A stretch of 64,000 nt of DNA, from contig NZ_CAOS01000013.1 of the NCBI RefSeq assembly GCF_000315365.1, positions 301,830-365,829 of the forward strand. Direction: 5' to 3'. Positions within the stretch are counted from its first letter, which is position 1. Each line of letters starts with the position of its first letter. Both the position numbers and the translations under genes were made by a program. Source of the DNA: Desulforamulus hydrothermalis Lam5 = DSM 18033. Lineage in GTDB: Bacteria > Bacillota > Desulfotomaculia > Desulfotomaculales > Desulfotomaculaceae. Under the pieces are notes generated by a model, which searched no databases, was not told the origin of the DNA, and saw only the letters and a program-made list of their open reading frames with translations. Positions 15,815-25,968 of the stretch are shown piece by piece.

Positions 15815-16213
15815 ATGCATATTTTCGACAGCCCCGTCATTAATGTCCTGAAACAAGGGTTGGATGCCGGTTCCCTGCGCCAGCGGGTAATTGCCCACAA
15901 CCTGGCCAACCTGAACACGCCCGGCTTTAAGAAGTCTTACGTCAGTTTTGAAGACCGCCTCAAGGCCGCGCTGAGCAAAGAAGGCGTTCCCCTTAAAGGC
16001 ACTCACCCGCTGCATATGGGGACGGCCGGCCCGGCGGTTAAGCCGGAGGTAAAGCAGGTAAAGGACAGCACCATGCGCTACGACGGCAACAACGTGGATA
16101 TTGACGAAGAAATGGTCAACCTGGCAGCCGCCACCATTCAGTACGACCTGCTTGGCCAGGGTTTAATTGACCGCTATAATATTCTAAGCCTGGTAATCGG
16201 CGGCAGGAGGTAG
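15815..16213 (+). CDS. flgB: FlgB, proximal rod protein
   Basis: Rod protein of 132 residues with the signature RQRVIAHNLANLNTPGFKKS. The GTG at 15806 is in frame, but the ATG at 15815 has GGGGGTGA five bases upstream and gives the common MxIFDSP start. First gene of the basal-body operon. Confidence 0.95.
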   Translation: MHIFDSPVINVLKQGLDAGSLRQRVIAHNLANLNTPGFKKSYVSFEDRLKAALSKEGVPLKGTHPLHMGTAGPAVKPEVKQVKDSTMRYDGNNVDIDEEMVNLAAATIQYDLLGQGLIDRYNILSLVIGGRR

Positions 16214-16218
16214 CAGCT

Positions 16219-16656
16219 ATGGGATTGTTTGATACCTTTCGCATCAGCGCTTCCGGCATGACATCCGAGCGCCTGCGGTTAGATTTAATCGCCAACAACA
16301 TTGCCAACATGAATACCCCCGGCCGGCCCAACGACCCCGCCAGTCCGGTGTACCGCCGCAAGATGCCCCTGTTTGCCGAGCAGCTGCGGCAGACCATGGC
16401 GGCCGATGAGCAGCAGCCCCGGGGCTTAGGGGTGCGGGTCAAGGCCATTGTGGAAGACCCGGCGCCGCCCCGCATTGTCAACGACCCCAGCCACCCGCTG
16501 GCAGACGAGCAGGGCAATGTGGCCTATCCCAACATCAATATTGTTAACGAAATGATCGATATGATTACTGCCAGCCGCACCTACGAAGCCAATGCGGCCG
16601 CCCTCAATGCAGCCAAGAGCATGGCCTTGAAGGCCCTGGAAATTTCCCGCAGCTAG
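16219..16656 (+). CDS. flgC: FlgC, proximal rod protein
   Basis: Rod protein of 145 residues with RLDLIANNIANMNTPG near the N-terminus and the C-terminal MIDMITASRTYEANAAALN helix of rod proteins. Five bases after flgB; ATG behind GGCAGGAGG. Confidence 0.97.
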   Translation: MGLFDTFRISASGMTSERLRLDLIANNIANMNTPGRPNDPASPVYRRKMPLFAEQLRQTMAADEQQPRGLGVRVKAIVEDPAPPRIVNDPSHPLADEQGNVAYPNINIVNEMIDMITASRTYEANAAALNAAKSMALKALEISRS

Positions 16657-16669
16657 GAGGTTGTAAGCA

Positions 16670-16960
16670 ATGAAAGTTATGCCGGTGGCGATCCCCCTGC
16701 AGGCGCCGGACATGCTTGCTAAAGAAACATACGCAGGCAAGGAAAGTTTTGCCGGGGTATTAAATAAAGCTGTTGATAAATTGAACCAGGCAGAACTGAA
16801 AGCCGATGAAGCGGTACAAAAGTTCCTGGTGGGGGAGATCCAGGATTTGCACCAGGTGACCATTGCCATGCAGGAAGCCAAGCTGACCATGCAGCTGGCG
16901 GTGGAAGTGCGCAATAAAATTGTCGAAGCATATCAGGAAATATCTCGCATGCAGTTATAA
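16670..16960 (+). CDS. fliE: FliE, MS-ring to rod adaptor
   Basis: Protein of 96 residues joining the MS ring and proximal rod. The conserved C-terminal part (HQVTIAMQEAKLTMQLAVEV to IVEAYQEISRMQ) is complete. TAGGAGG precedes the ATG. Sits between flgC and fliF as in most flagellar operons. Confidence 0.96.
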   Translation: MKVMPVAIPLQAPDMLAKETYAGKESFAGVLNKAVDKLNQAELKADEAVQKFLVGEIQDLHQVTIAMQEAKLTMQLAVEVRNKIVEAYQEISRMQL

Positions 16961-16979
16961 TCCCCTTTGAGGTGGTAAC

Positions 16980-18544
16980 GTGAATTTTCGAGACCTGCTG
17001 GATAAATTAAAACAGCGGTGGCAGGCAACCAACCAAAAAACAAAGGCTTTAATCATTCTGGTTAGCGCAGTTATCCTGGCAGGTTCGCTGTATTTGGCTA
17101 CCGTTTTTATCCGTCCCGACTATGCTGTTTTACTGGCCGGTTTAGAGCCCCGGGAAGCCGGCGGGATTGTAGCCCAGCTGGACAACCAGAAGGTGCCTTA
17201 CCGGCTGACAGACCAGGGTACAACCCATCCTGGTGCCCAAGGATAAAGTGGATGAGGTCAGGGTGAAGCTGGCCGGCGACGGCGTCTTAACAGGCGTGGA
17301 TCAGGGCTTTGAACTGTTTGACAAAAGCAAATTCGGGGAAACCGACTTTGAGCAGCAAATATCATAACAAAGGGCCCTGCAGGAAGAACTCCGGGCCACC
17401 ATTACCAGTGTTGAAAGGGTGGAAACAAGCCCGGGTACACCTGGTGATCCCCCCGAAAAGCGTTTTTATTGAGGAGGAAGGCACCGCCTCGGCCGTCGGT
17501 GGTGTACTTTAAGTTAGAAGGCCGGGCCGACCAACTACGAAACCCGAACGAGGTAGGAAAGGCCTCTGCGTATTTGATTGTTGGCAGTGTGGCCGGGCTG
17601 ACAAGACGGAAAACGTACATATCATTGACACTGAAGGCAATGTTTTAAACGATTTCTTGAAAGAGGACGGTAACCTGGGGGCTGGCGGGTTTTCCGGCAG
17701 TGCCGTGGAGCGCCAGCTGCAGATACGCCGGGCTTTTGAAAGGGAGCTGGAAAACCGGGTGCAAGCCATGCTGACCCGGGTGCTGGGACCCAATAAAGCG
17801 GTGGCCATGGTGACCGCCGAGCTGGATTTCAGCCAGCAGCAGACCAACACAACCGAAGTGACCGCAGGGCCGCTGGTCAGCGAACGCAGCATCAAGGAAA
17901 GCGGCAGCGACGGCAGCGGCGGCGGCATAGCCGGTTCAACCGCCCAAATGCCCGGGCAAAGTATTCCCGGCCAGGTTGCCGGCGAAAACAGCTACCAAAA
18001 AAGTGATGACACAAGAAATTATCAAAACAGCACCCGGGTGGGCACGGTAGTGCAGGCTCCCGGCAGGGTGGTAAGAATATCCACCTCGGTGGTGGTGGAT
18101 GATGCCGTCAAAGGCCTGGATGAAAACCAGGTGCAGCGGATTGTCAGCGCCGCCATCGGTTTCGATCAACAACGGGGCGACCAAATTACTGTTGCTTCCA
18201 TGCCCTTTGACCGCGGCCAGTATGACCTGGGCGACCAAACAACGGCTCAAGCACAGCAGGATAAAAAGCAACTATATTTGATGGCGGCTGCCGCCGCCGG
18301 GGGCTTATTGCTGCTGGGCCTGATAATTTTCCTGGTGCGCCGGCGCCGCCGCCAAAAATTGCAGGCACAAACCGAGGCAATCCAGGGGTATCCTGAGGCA
18401 GCAGCCCCGCCGCAGGATACCGCAGCAGATGAACCGGCGTGGGAGATCCCGCCGCCCAAAGACAAACAAAAACAGCTGAAAGATTTGGCGGAAGAACGGC
18501 CGGACGATGTGGCTTCCGTATTGAAAGTATGGCTGAGGGAATAA
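16980..18544 (+). pseudogene. fliF: FliF MS-ring protein, reading frame broken several times
   Basis: FliF forms the membrane MS ring. The N-terminus (GTG at 16980, first membrane helix about residues 23-44) and the C-terminus (frame open from about 17609, second membrane helix YLMAAAAAGGLLLLGLIIFL, FliG-binding tail) are normal. In between, homology hops frames: an extra C near 17226, a shift near 17430, another near 17495 and one near 17600-17608, plus a TAA at 17365-17367 where Tyr is expected. Recognisable pieces lie in each frame (LVPKDKVDEVRVKLAG, RVHLVIPPKSVFIEEE, AYLIVGSVAGL, ENVHIIDTEGNVLND). No other fliF is in the window. Real decay or a local sequence error cannot be told apart here. 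Confidence 0.9.
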
Positions 18545-18556
18545 GGGGTTAGATCC

Positions 18557-19567
18557 ATGAATTACGACAAACTGACCGGTGAACAAAAAGCAGCGATATT
18601 GCTGATCTCCCTGGGGGCCGACATTTCTTCCAGGCTTTTAAAGCACGAGTTTACCGAGGAGGAAGTGGAACGCATCACCGCTGCCATTGCGGAAATGGAT
18701 AAGGTGCCCAACGAGATTCAAAAGCAGGTTATTGAAGAATTTATATACTTGCTGCAGGCCAGGGACTATCTCTTAAACGGCGGTGTCAATTATGCCAGGG
18801 AACTGCTGGAAAAAACCTACGGTTACCAGAAGGGTTCCGAAATTTTGGAAAGAATCAGTTCCACCATGCAGTCGGTGCCCTTTGGCTCCCTGCGCAAGAC
18901 CGACCCCAGGCATATTTTAAGTTTTATCCGGGAGGAGCATCCCCAGACCATCGCCTTTGTGCTTTCATATTTAAAGCCGGATCAGGCGGCAGTTATCTTG
19001 TCTGAACTGGATCCCCAGGTGCAAAGCGAGGTGGCCCGGCGGGTGGCTATCCTGGACAGGATTTCGCCCGAAGTGGCCAAAGAAGTGGAAAAGGTGCTGG
19101 AGAAGAAACTGGCTTCGGTGGCGCAGCACGAAGAAACCGTGGTGGGCGGCGTCCAGTGCCTGGTCAACATCCTCAACCGGGTGGACCGGGCCACCGAAAA
19201 AGCCATCTTCGAGCAGTTGGAACAGGCTGATCCCACCCTCAGCGAAGAAGTGCGCCGTATGATGTTTATCTTTGAAGATATTGTCAAGCTGCATGACATA
19301 TCCATACAAAAAGTGCTGCGGGAAGTGGATAACAAAGACCTGGCCCTGGCCATGAAGGGCGCCAACCAGGAGGTAAACAACCGTATCTTCAAGAATATGT
19401 CCAAACGGGCTGCTGATATGCTGAAGGAAGAAATTGATTATATGGGGCCGGTGCGCTTAAAAGAAGTGGAAGAAGCCCAGCAGCGCATTGTCAATGTCAT
19501 CAGAAAGCTGGAAGAAGCGGGCGAAATTGTCATTTCCCGCGGCGGGGAGGATGCTATCCTTGTTTAG
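18557..19567 (+). CDS. fliG: FliG, motor switch protein
   Basis: Switch protein of 336 residues that couples the MS ring to torque generation. It contains LTGEQKAAILLISLG, the middle-domain EHPQTIAFVLSYL and PxQVQSEVARR segments, and the charged C-terminal torque helix (VEEAQQRIVNVIRKLEEAGEI). Full length, 13 bases after fliF, so the broken fliF is followed by an intact partner. Confidence 0.97.
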   Translation: MNYDKLTGEQKAAILLISLGADISSRLLKHEFTEEEVERITAAIAEMDKVPNEIQKQVIEEFIYLLQARDYLLNGGVNYARELLEKTYGYQKGSEILERISSTMQSVPFGSLRKTDPRHILSFIREEHPQTIAFVLSYLKPDQAAVILSELDPQVQSEVARRVAILDRISPEVAKEVEKVLEKKLASVAQHEETVVGGVQCLVNILNRVDRATEKAIFEQLEQADPTLSEEVRRMMFIFEDIVKLHDISIQKVLREVDNKDLALAMKGANQEVNNRIFKNMSKRAADMLKEEIDYMGPVRLKEVEEAQQRIVNVIRKLEEAGEIVISRGGEDAILV

Positions 19568-20264
19568 GGTGATCAAAAGCGCTGCCCTGGACCAGGGTGA
19601 TCAAGTGTTGCCTTTGCGGCAGCTGTCGCCGCCGCCGGCGCCCGACGAAACGCCCGACCCGGCCCGGCTGCTGGCGGCAGCCAGGCAGCAGGCGGCAGAA
19701 CTGGTGGCCCGGGCCGAGCAGGAGGCGGCGGCCTTGCTGGCGCAAGCCCAAGCCGAGGCGCAATCAGAGGCCCGGCAAATAAAAGCGGCAGCCAGGCAGC
19801 AGGGCTGGCAGGAGGGCATGGAAGCCGCCCGGCAGGAAGCCGACAGTATTCGTAGCCAGGCTCGCCAGGTGTTGGAGCAGGCCCGGGCCATCCGGCAGCG
19901 CACCCTGGATAATCTGGAACAGGAGCTGGTGGATCTGGCGGTGGATATTGCCGAACGGCTGGTGATGACCCAGTTGGCGGTGGAACCGCAAACCATTATG
20001 GCCGTTGCCCGGGAGTGTATGGAACTGGTGAAAAACCGCCCCCTGGTTAATATGTATGTCAACCAGGCGGATCTGGCTTTGGTGGAACAAGAGCGCCACC
20101 GGCTGCTGCAGGGATTGCCCGGCCGGGTGGAATTAAACATCCTGGCAGACAATGCCGTCAGTCCCGGCGGCTGCCGCATCGAAACCGACCAGGGGCAGGT
20201 GGACGCCACCCTGGAAACACGCTGGCAGGAAATGCTAAAGACACTGTACGGCCGGGAGGAATAA
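19560..20264 (+). CDS. fliH: FliH, export ATPase regulator
   Basis: Stator-like protein of the flagellar type III export ATPase. A long Ala/Glu/Gln coiled coil (about residues 40-120) precedes a conserved C-terminal domain ([24 protein letters not shown], [20 protein letters not shown]). A TTG start at 19560 gives the typical MFRVIKS start with GGGGAGG nine bases upstream and overlaps the fliG end; an ATG at 19551 would touch the ribosome site. Confidence 0.9.
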   Translation: MFRVIKSAALDQGDQVLPLRQLSPPPAPDETPDPARLLAAARQQAAELVARAEQEAAALLAQAQAEAQSEARQIKAAARQQGWQEGMEAARQEADSIRSQARQVLEQARAIRQRTLDNLEQELVDLAVDIAERLVMTQLAVEPQTIMAVARECMELVKNRPLVNMYVNQADLALVEQERHRLLQGLPGRVELNILADNAVSPGGCRIETDQGQVDATLETRWQEMLKTLYGREE

Positions 20265-20266
20265 GC

Positions 20267-21589
20267 ATGCAGGAGCAGGTTGCGATTAATCTTGCCCCTT
20301 ATAAAGAAAGGGTCAGCCGGGCCAGGGTAATTAAGCCAATAGGCCAGGTTACCCGGGTTATCGGCCTGATGATTGAGGTGCAAGGCATTATTGCCCGCAT
20401 CGGCGAAGTGTGCGATATTGTGGTGCAGGATGCGGCGCCGGTTAAAGCAGAGGTGGTGGGGTTTCGGGACCGGCACTCCCTGCTCATGCCATTGGGCGAG
20501 CTGCGGGGCATTTACCCGGGCAGTGCTGTGGTGCCTACCGGTCGCCAGCTGACCGTCAAAGTGGGTCGCCATTTGCTGGGCAAAGTGCTGGACGGCCTGG
20601 GCCGGCCCTTTAATGCCGCGGCGGATGAGCCGGGCGAGGATTTTCCGGTGGACAACCGCCCGCCCCAGCCGCTGCAAAGGCAGCGCATCCAAACTGTATT
20701 GCCCACCGGGGTACGGGCGGTGGACGGCCTGCTCACCTGCGGCCGGGGCCAGCGCATGGGCATTTTTGCCGGCAGCGGGGTGGGCAAGAGCACCTTGCTG
20801 GGCATGATTGCCCGGCACGGCAGTGCGGATGTCAATGTCATCGGGCTGATTGGTGAGCGGGGCCGCGAGGTGCTGGAGTTCCTGGAGGAAGACCTGGGCC
20901 CGGCAGGTCTGGCCAAGTCTGTTATTGTGGCTGCCACCTCCGACCAGCCGGCCCTGGTGCGGCTGAAGGGGGCCTTTGTGGCCACCGCCATTGCCGAGTA
21001 TTTCCGGGATCAGGGACTGGATGTCATGCTGCTGATGGATTCGGTAACCCGCTTTGCCATGGCCCAGCGGGAAGTAGGACTGGCGGTAGGCGAACCGCCG
21101 GCCACCAAAGGCTATACCCCGTCGGTGTTTGCCTTGCTGCCCCGGCTGTTAGAACGCTCCGGCATGGGCCAAAGGGGTTCTGTTACCGCCTTTTATACCG
21201 TGCTGGTGGACGGGGATGACCTTAATGAACCCATTGCCGACGCTGTCAGGGGCATTTTGGACGGCCATATCGTGTTAACCCGCCGTTTGGCCGCCGCCAA
21301 CCACTATCCGGCCATTGATGTTTTGCAAAGCGTCAGCCGCCTGATGCCGGAACTGGCTGCCGAGGAACATAAAGCCCGGGCCGGCCTGCTGAGGGACTTG
21401 CTGGCGACTTACAACCAAGCGGAAGATTTAATTAATATCGGGGCCTATGTAAAGGGGTCCAACCCCAAGATTGACGAAGCCATCGAGAAACACGACAGCA
21501 TCATCCGTTTTCTTAAACAAACGCCGTCAGAGTACAGCAGTTACGAAGAAACCTTAAACCAATTGGCAGCCCTGGCGGGCAGGGGGTAG
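20267..21589 (+). CDS. fliI: FliI, flagellar export ATPase
   Basis: F1-beta-like ATPase of 440 residues that unfolds and delivers export substrates. Walker A GSGVGKST is near residue 170, the Walker B region reads [21 protein letters not shown], and [21 protein letters not shown] follows. ATG at 20267 behind GGGAGGAA, two bases after fliH. Confidence 0.98.
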   Translation: MQEQVAINLAPYKERVSRARVIKPIGQVTRVIGLMIEVQGIIARIGEVCDIVVQDAAPVKAEVVGFRDRHSLLMPLGELRGIYPGSAVVPTGRQLTVKVGRHLLGKVLDGLGRPFNAAADEPGEDFPVDNRPPQPLQRQRIQTVLPTGVRAVDGLLTCGRGQRMGIFAGSGVGKSTLLGMIARHGSADVNVIGLIGERGREVLEFLEEDLGPAGLAKSVIVAATSDQPALVRLKGAFVATAIAEYFRDQGLDVMLLMDSVTRFAMAQREVGLAVGEPPATKGYTPSVFALLPRLLERSGMGQRGSVTAFYTVLVDGDDLNEPIADAVRGILDGHIVLTRRLAAANHYPAIDVLQSVSRLMPELAAEEHKARAGLLRDLLATYNQAEDLINIGAYVKGSNPKIDEAIEKHDSIIRFLKQTPSEYSSYEETLNQLAALAGRG

Positions 21590-21595
21590 ATTAAT

Positions 21596-22033
21596 TTGCC
21601 GAAATTTCACTTCCGGCTGGAACAGGTGCTGCAGCAAAAAATTAAGCAGGAAGAACAGGCTTTGCGGGAACTGGCCGCTGCCCGGCAGGATTGTGACCGG
21701 TGGGAGCAGGCATTAAAAGCCTCCCGGGAAAAACTAAAGCAAACCATGTCCTACAGCGCCGCTGTGCAAAACCCGGGTGAGCAAATGCAGTCGATGCTTT
21801 ATCTCGAATACCTGCAGCAAACCATTGTGACACAGCAAAGACACCTGCAGCGGGCGGAGGAAATCCTGCAGCTCAGGCGCAGGTCGGCCATGCAGGCTCG
21901 CCAGGAGCGGCTGGTGCTGGAAAAGCTCAAGGAGAAACAGGCAGCTGAGTTCCAGGCCTGGTTAGCCCTGGTAGAACAAAAGGAAATTGATGAACTGGCC
22001 ACCCTGGGTTATGGCAGAACCCAGGTTAAATAA
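21596..22033 (+). CDS. fliJ: FliJ, export chaperone / central stalk
   Basis: Coiled-coil protein of 145 residues, almost wholly helical, starting with the typical FHFRLEQVLQQKIKQEEQA. It sits in the FliI hexamer like the gamma subunit of F1. TTG start at 21596 behind GGGGGTAG. Normal length. Confidence 0.92.
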   Translation: MPKFHFRLEQVLQQKIKQEEQALRELAAARQDCDRWEQALKASREKLKQTMSYSAAVQNPGEQMQSMLYLEYLQQTIVTQQRHLQRAEEILQLRRRSAMQARQERLVLEKLKEKQAAEFQAWLALVEQKEIDELATLGYGRTQVK

Positions 22034-22060
22034 AACCGGTGCGTGAAAGGAGGTGAAAAT

Positions 22061-23620
22061 TTGGAGATAGGTAAAGAAACAGGTAAAGTATGGCCGGGAA
22101 TTCCGTTCAGCTTGCCGGGAGAGAAGTCAAACGAGCAAGGCGAGGGCTTCGGGGAACTGTTGCTGGCCCTGTTGCTCAATGCACAACCGGCGCCGGCCGT
22201 ACGGGAAGAACAGGCCTTGGCGGAAGAAACAGCCGGGGCGGCGTCTGTTAAGTCAGGTCTTTGGGACGGTGACCAGGGTGCGGTTATAAGCGGTCAAGCC
22301 AGGCCGGGGGCAGGGGTGATACGGCAAAGTGCTGAAAACATGGTCAGTTTTACTGAACCGGATATGCCCGTACTGCAGTATAAGGCGGACTTTGCCCCTG
22401 TATTTGCTCAAACATTTGCTCAAACAGAAGGCCATTTGCCGCCTGATAAACATGAGCAAAGTCAGATTTATATGCAGGCAGCGGCTTTCTTTAAGGACAA
22501 CGGGGCTACAGAGGCAGTTCCGGCAATTAACTCGTCCGGTTTTGAGGAACTTAGCTCGATTAATCAACCGGAGCTGACCGGCCACCGGTTGCTGGACACG
22601 GCTCAAAGCGTTATTCATCATAATTTGGCGCCTGCTCAAGGTTTTGTGCAGCAGAAGCCGCTTGCCGGCCGGTATGGTCAAGCTGACGGGTCAGTTGTTG
22701 ACACAGGGGGGGCAGCGCAAAAACAGGCAGCAACGGTTGAACACAATGGCTTAACGGCAGCCAAACAGCAGCCGATGCCCGAAAAGACGCAGTTTTACCA
22801 GCCGCCGCAAGCGGTTGTTGGCAATGGGCTACAAGATAACAAAAACGAGAACCGACCAACTGCGGCTCCGGTTTTAACAGATGCGGCAGGCCGGGTTAAT
22901 CTTGCCGCCAACGGGGAAGCCAATAAATTAGTATCAGTTGCCAATGTGCTAAACCGGGAAAAAAGCCATCAGACGTTGGCAAGCAACCATATGCCTCTAA
23001 TTGCTGGAACTGAAGAAAACCTTCGGCACGAGCGCCCTGTTTTGGAAGGTCCTTTGACTGGGCAGGCAAAACTTGACCAGCCATTGACATTAGTTAGCCA
23101 ACCGGATTCTTTTGCCATAAATGCCAACCAGGCCGAGCAAACCGGTCAGCAAGTCAAGCCGGTGCCGCAGCAAGAGGTGACTGCAAGCCAACTGCCGGCC
23201 AAAATCAGCGAAATGATACGCAGCCTGACGCTGCAGCACAATCCCGAGCACACCGTACTTAGGATAAAACTGCAGCCGGCTCATTTGGGGGAAGTTCAGG
23301 TTAAGCTAACCTGGTCGAAAGGGGAATTATCGGCGCAATTTATTGCCTCCACCGTGACGGCCAAAGATGCCATCGAGGCGGCCTTCCCTCAATTAAAAGA
23401 AATTTTGGCCCAGCAGGACATACGTCTCAGTGAAGCTGCCGTATTTTTAGGGCAGTCAAACTCCCAAAGCAACCAGCAAAGGTCGCCCCATTGGGAAAAG
23501 ACGGCGGTCCTTAGAAACAAGGTGTCCGGCGCTTATTTTGCGGAACCGTTGGCTGACGCCAACGCACCAGCGACCGGGACGGGCGCCATTGCCATGGCAG
23601 GCCTTGATCTCACAGTGTAA
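22061..23620 (+). CDS. fliK: FliK, hook-length control protein
   Basis: Protein of 519 residues. The N-terminal ~380 residues are low-complexity, Gln/Ala/Glu-rich and poorly conserved, as expected of the molecular ruler. The C-terminal domain carries the family motif (LRIKLQPAHLGEVQVKL, then GELSAQFIASTVTAKDAIE). Start taken as TTG at 22061 with AAAGGAGGTG upstream; a GTG at 22043 in the same frame would include the ribosome site. Confidence 0.92.
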   Translation: MEIGKETGKVWPGIPFSLPGEKSNEQGEGFGELLLALLLNAQPAPAVREEQALAEETAGAASVKSGLWDGDQGAVISGQARPGAGVIRQSAENMVSFTEPDMPVLQYKADFAPVFAQTFAQTEGHLPPDKHEQSQIYMQAAAFFKDNGATEAVPAINSSGFEELSSINQPELTGHRLLDTAQSVIHHNLAPAQGFVQQKPLAGRYGQADGSVVDTGGAAQKQAATVEHNGLTAAKQQPMPEKTQFYQPPQAVVGNGLQDNKNENRPTAAPVLTDAAGRVNLAANGEANKLVSVANVLNREKSHQTLASNHMPLIAGTEENLRHERPVLEGPLTGQAKLDQPLTLVSQPDSFAINANQAEQTGQQVKPVPQQEVTASQLPAKISEMIRSLTLQHNPEHTVLRIKLQPAHLGEVQVKLTWSKGELSAQFIASTVTAKDAIEAAFPQLKEILAQQDIRLSEAAVFLGQSNSQSNQQRSPHWEKTAVLRNKVSGAYFAEPLADANAPATGTGAIAMAGLDLTV

Positions 23621-23632
23621 GGAGGTGGTTTG

Positions 23633-24151
23633 ATGCAAGTAAGCGATACTGCCGGCAGCAACAATGTCTATTTAACCGATAAACAAAAGAAAACCCAACA
23701 AACCCTGGATAAGGATGCTTTTCTGCAGTTATTTATTACCCAGCTGCGTTACCAGGATCCTACCAGTCCCCAGGATACCAGCCAGTTTGCCAGTCAAATT
23801 GCACAGTTTACCATGCTGGAGCAGTTAACTAATTTAAATACAGCAATAAACAAACTGTTGGAGATGAATCAATTAAACCATGCGGCAACTCTGATCGGGC
23901 GGCAGGTGGTTGTGACAAAGGATACGTCCCTTGTGAGCGGCCAGGTGGATAAGGTAACTGTTGATAAAGAAGGGGTCAAAATATGGGTTGCCAATAACAG
24001 CTACACCCTTGACCAGGTAGTGTCCTTTAGCGGCTTAACGCAAGCCGCGGGCGAAAATACAGAAGGAGGGGCAGCAACCGGTGACAATTCAGAGCAAATG
24101 CCGGCTGCCGATGCAACCCTGCAGTCAGGCGAACAAGACGGTACAAGCTAA
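23633..24151 (+). CDS. flgD: FlgD, hook cap / scaffolding protein
   Basis: Protein of 172 residues needed for hook assembly. The N-terminal signature is clear (KDAFLQLFITQLRYQDPTSP and QFTMLEQLTNLN). ATG at 23633 with GGAGGTG five bases upstream. It is on the short side for FlgD because the C-terminal domains are reduced, as in other Firmicutes. Confidence 0.95.
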   Translation: MQVSDTAGSNNVYLTDKQKKTQQTLDKDAFLQLFITQLRYQDPTSPQDTSQFASQIAQFTMLEQLTNLNTAINKLLEMNQLNHAATLIGRQVVVTKDTSLVSGQVDKVTVDKEGVKIWVANNSYTLDQVVSFSGLTQAAGENTEGGAATGDNSEQMPAADATLQSGEQDGTS

Positions 24152-24470
24152 CAGGCTCAAGGAAAACAATTTATCTTTTCAGGAGTTGCTGCACCAGGAG
24201 TTCCGGCGGCAGCAGGAGGTAAAGCTGTCAGCCCATGCCGCGCAAAGGCTGCGGGAAAGAGAGATTGTGCTGACCGAACAGGACTTCAGCAAAATTAACC
24301 AGGCTGTGCAAAGGGCTGCGGCCAAAGGGGCCAGGGATTCGCTGGTGCTTTACGGTGACCTGGCACTGATTGCCAGCGTTGCTAACCGGACCATTATTAC
24401 CGCTGTAGACAGCAAAAACATGGCGGAGCATGTGTTTACCAATATTGACAGTGCTGTCATCGTTAAATAG
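24081..24470 (+). CDS. Flagellar operon protein (TIGR02530-like)
   Basis: Protein of 129 residues of the uncharacterised family found between flgD and flgE in many Firmicutes. The conserved part is residues 50-129: LSAHAAQRLREREI, ALIASVANRTIITAVD and HVFTNIDSAVIVK. It overlaps flgD by 71 bases in another frame; the GTG at 24081 has GGAGGGG about ten bases upstream. Function unknown; a link to hook assembly is suggested only by position. Confidence 0.8.
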   Translation: MTIQSKCRLPMQPCSQANKTVQANRLKENNLSFQELLHQEFRRQQEVKLSAHAAQRLREREIVLTEQDFSKINQAVQRAAAKGARDSLVLYGDLALIASVANRTIITAVDSKNMAEHVFTNIDSAVIVK

Positions 24471-24551
24471 CAGCTGGACCGTCAGGAGGCTGCTGAACTG
24501 CCGAACGACTGAGGCGGTTCATTGTTAACTAAAAGAAGGGGGATATCCTGT

Positions 24552-25412
24552 ATGTTGCGGTCGCTTTACTCCGGGGTTTCCGGCTTGAGAAACCACCAAA
24601 TTCGCATGGATTCTGTGGGCAATAATATTTCCAACGTTAATACCGTAGGTTATAAATCGTCCCGCACCAACTTTGTTGACGCCATCAGCCAGACCATTCG
24701 CTCCGGCAGCACCAGCACCAACCCGGCTCAACTGGGCACCGGCATAAACGTGGGCAGTGTATCCAACAACTTTGTTCAGGGTTCGCTGCAAAGTACCGGG
24801 CGCACGCTGGATTTAGCCATTCAGGGCAAAGGGTTCTTTGCTGTCAAAGCTATGGACAGCAGCGGCAACTTAACAGGCAATCCTATGTTTACCCGGGAAG
24901 GCATCTTCTTCCTGGACCAAAATAATAACCTGGTTAACTCAGGGGGGTATGCGGTGCTGGGTTATACCGGCGGTATGCCCAGTACGACGCAGCCGGCGGC
25001 TGCCAACAGCGGTGAGGGCAAAATTACCATAAACCCCACCACCCACGAACTTAGTACTTTAAGTATAGACAAAAACGGTTACATCACAGCCATCAATAAA
25101 ACAACCGGTGATGTGGAGTTTATTGCCCAGGTGGCTCTGGCAACCTTTCCCAACCAGGAAGGGCTGGTGAAACTGGGGCAAAACCTCTTTACCACCAGTC
25201 CCGCCAGCGGCACAGAAAAGATTGCCTCTAACAACCATGCTACAGACGGCGCGAAAGCCGAAATCAACTCCGGCTATATTGAAATGTCCAACGTGGACCT
25301 CAGTGAGGAATTCGTCAACATGATCACCACCCAGCGGGGCTACCAGGCCAATGCCCGGGTGATTACGGTCTCCGATACCCTGCTGGAGGAACTTATCCAG
25401 CTCAAGCGGTAA
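24552..25412 (+). CDS. flgE: FlgE-type hook protein
   Basis: Rod/hook family protein of 286 residues: MLRSLYSGVSGLRNHQIRMD, VGNNISNVNTVGYK, a DLAIQGKGFFAV strand and the C-terminal NVDLSEEFVNMITTQRGYQA. The position after flgD marks it as the hook subunit rather than a rod protein. ATG at 24552 behind AAGGGGG; an upstream in-frame start at 24522 lacks a site. Confidence 0.93.
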   Translation: MLRSLYSGVSGLRNHQIRMDSVGNNISNVNTVGYKSSRTNFVDAISQTIRSGSTSTNPAQLGTGINVGSVSNNFVQGSLQSTGRTLDLAIQGKGFFAVKAMDSSGNLTGNPMFTREGIFFLDQNNNLVNSGGYAVLGYTGGMPSTTQPAAANSGEGKITINPTTHELSTLSIDKNGYITAINKTTGDVEFIAQVALATFPNQEGLVKLGQNLFTTSPASGTEKIASNNHATDGAKAEINSGYIEMSNVDLSEEFVNMITTQRGYQANARVITVSDTLLEELIQLKR

Positions 25413-25464
25413 TCTGTAAGCAATATTTAGCCGGTGAACATTATTAGTAAAGGGTGAGTATCAA

Positions 25465-25956
25465 GTGGCGGCAGCACCGCAGCAAGCAGCACCACAGGTG
25501 CCAAAGAAGAAATTCTTTACCGTTAAAACCTTGCTGATCATATTAATTATTTTGCTCTTTTTAACCGGGCTGGGCGTCGGGGGCTACATGTACCTGAAGG
25601 CCTCCCTGGCCGGCGCAAACAAAGCAGGCCCGGATCCGGAAAAACTGGTAACCTTCAGCATGGGCAGCCTGCTGGTGAACCTTGCTGATGCCGGCGGCAG
25701 CAACTTCATGCGACTCACCCCGGTGCTGGAATATGAAGCCAATAAAGAGAACAAAAAGCTGGGCGAGGAACTCTCGAAGAACAAAGTAGTTTTGCAAGAC
25801 TGCATAATCCGGGTTATCCGCAAGAAGAAGCTGGCGGATGTGCAGCCGCCGGACAGCATTGATAAAGTGGCGGCAGAGTTGAAAGATGAGATTAACAAGA
25901 ATCTCCATTACGGCCAGATTCACCGGGTGTATTTCTCGGAATATCTCACTCAGTAA
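25465..25956 (+). CDS. fliL: FliL, basal-body associated membrane protein
   Basis: Single-pass inner-membrane protein of 163 residues that supports stator function. The transmembrane helix is at about residues 22-44 (LLIILIILLFLTGLGVGGYMYL), with the extracytoplasmic domain after it. GTG start at 25465 behind AAAGGGTGAG. Confidence 0.9.
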   Translation: MAAAPQQAAPQVPKKKFFTVKTLLIILIILLFLTGLGVGGYMYLKASLAGANKAGPDPEKLVTFSMGSLLVNLADAGGSNFMRLTPVLEYEANKENKKLGEELSKNKVVLQDCIIRVIRKKKLADVQPPDSIDKVAAELKDEINKNLHYGQIHRVYFSEYLTQ

Positions 25957-25968
25957 GGGTGATGCAAG

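Noticed and set aside
19601..20818. Long reverse-strand frame (405 codons) across fliH-fliI
   Set aside because: Product of GC-rich third positions opposite two well-supported genes; its translation is Arg/Ser/Ala-rich with no domain.
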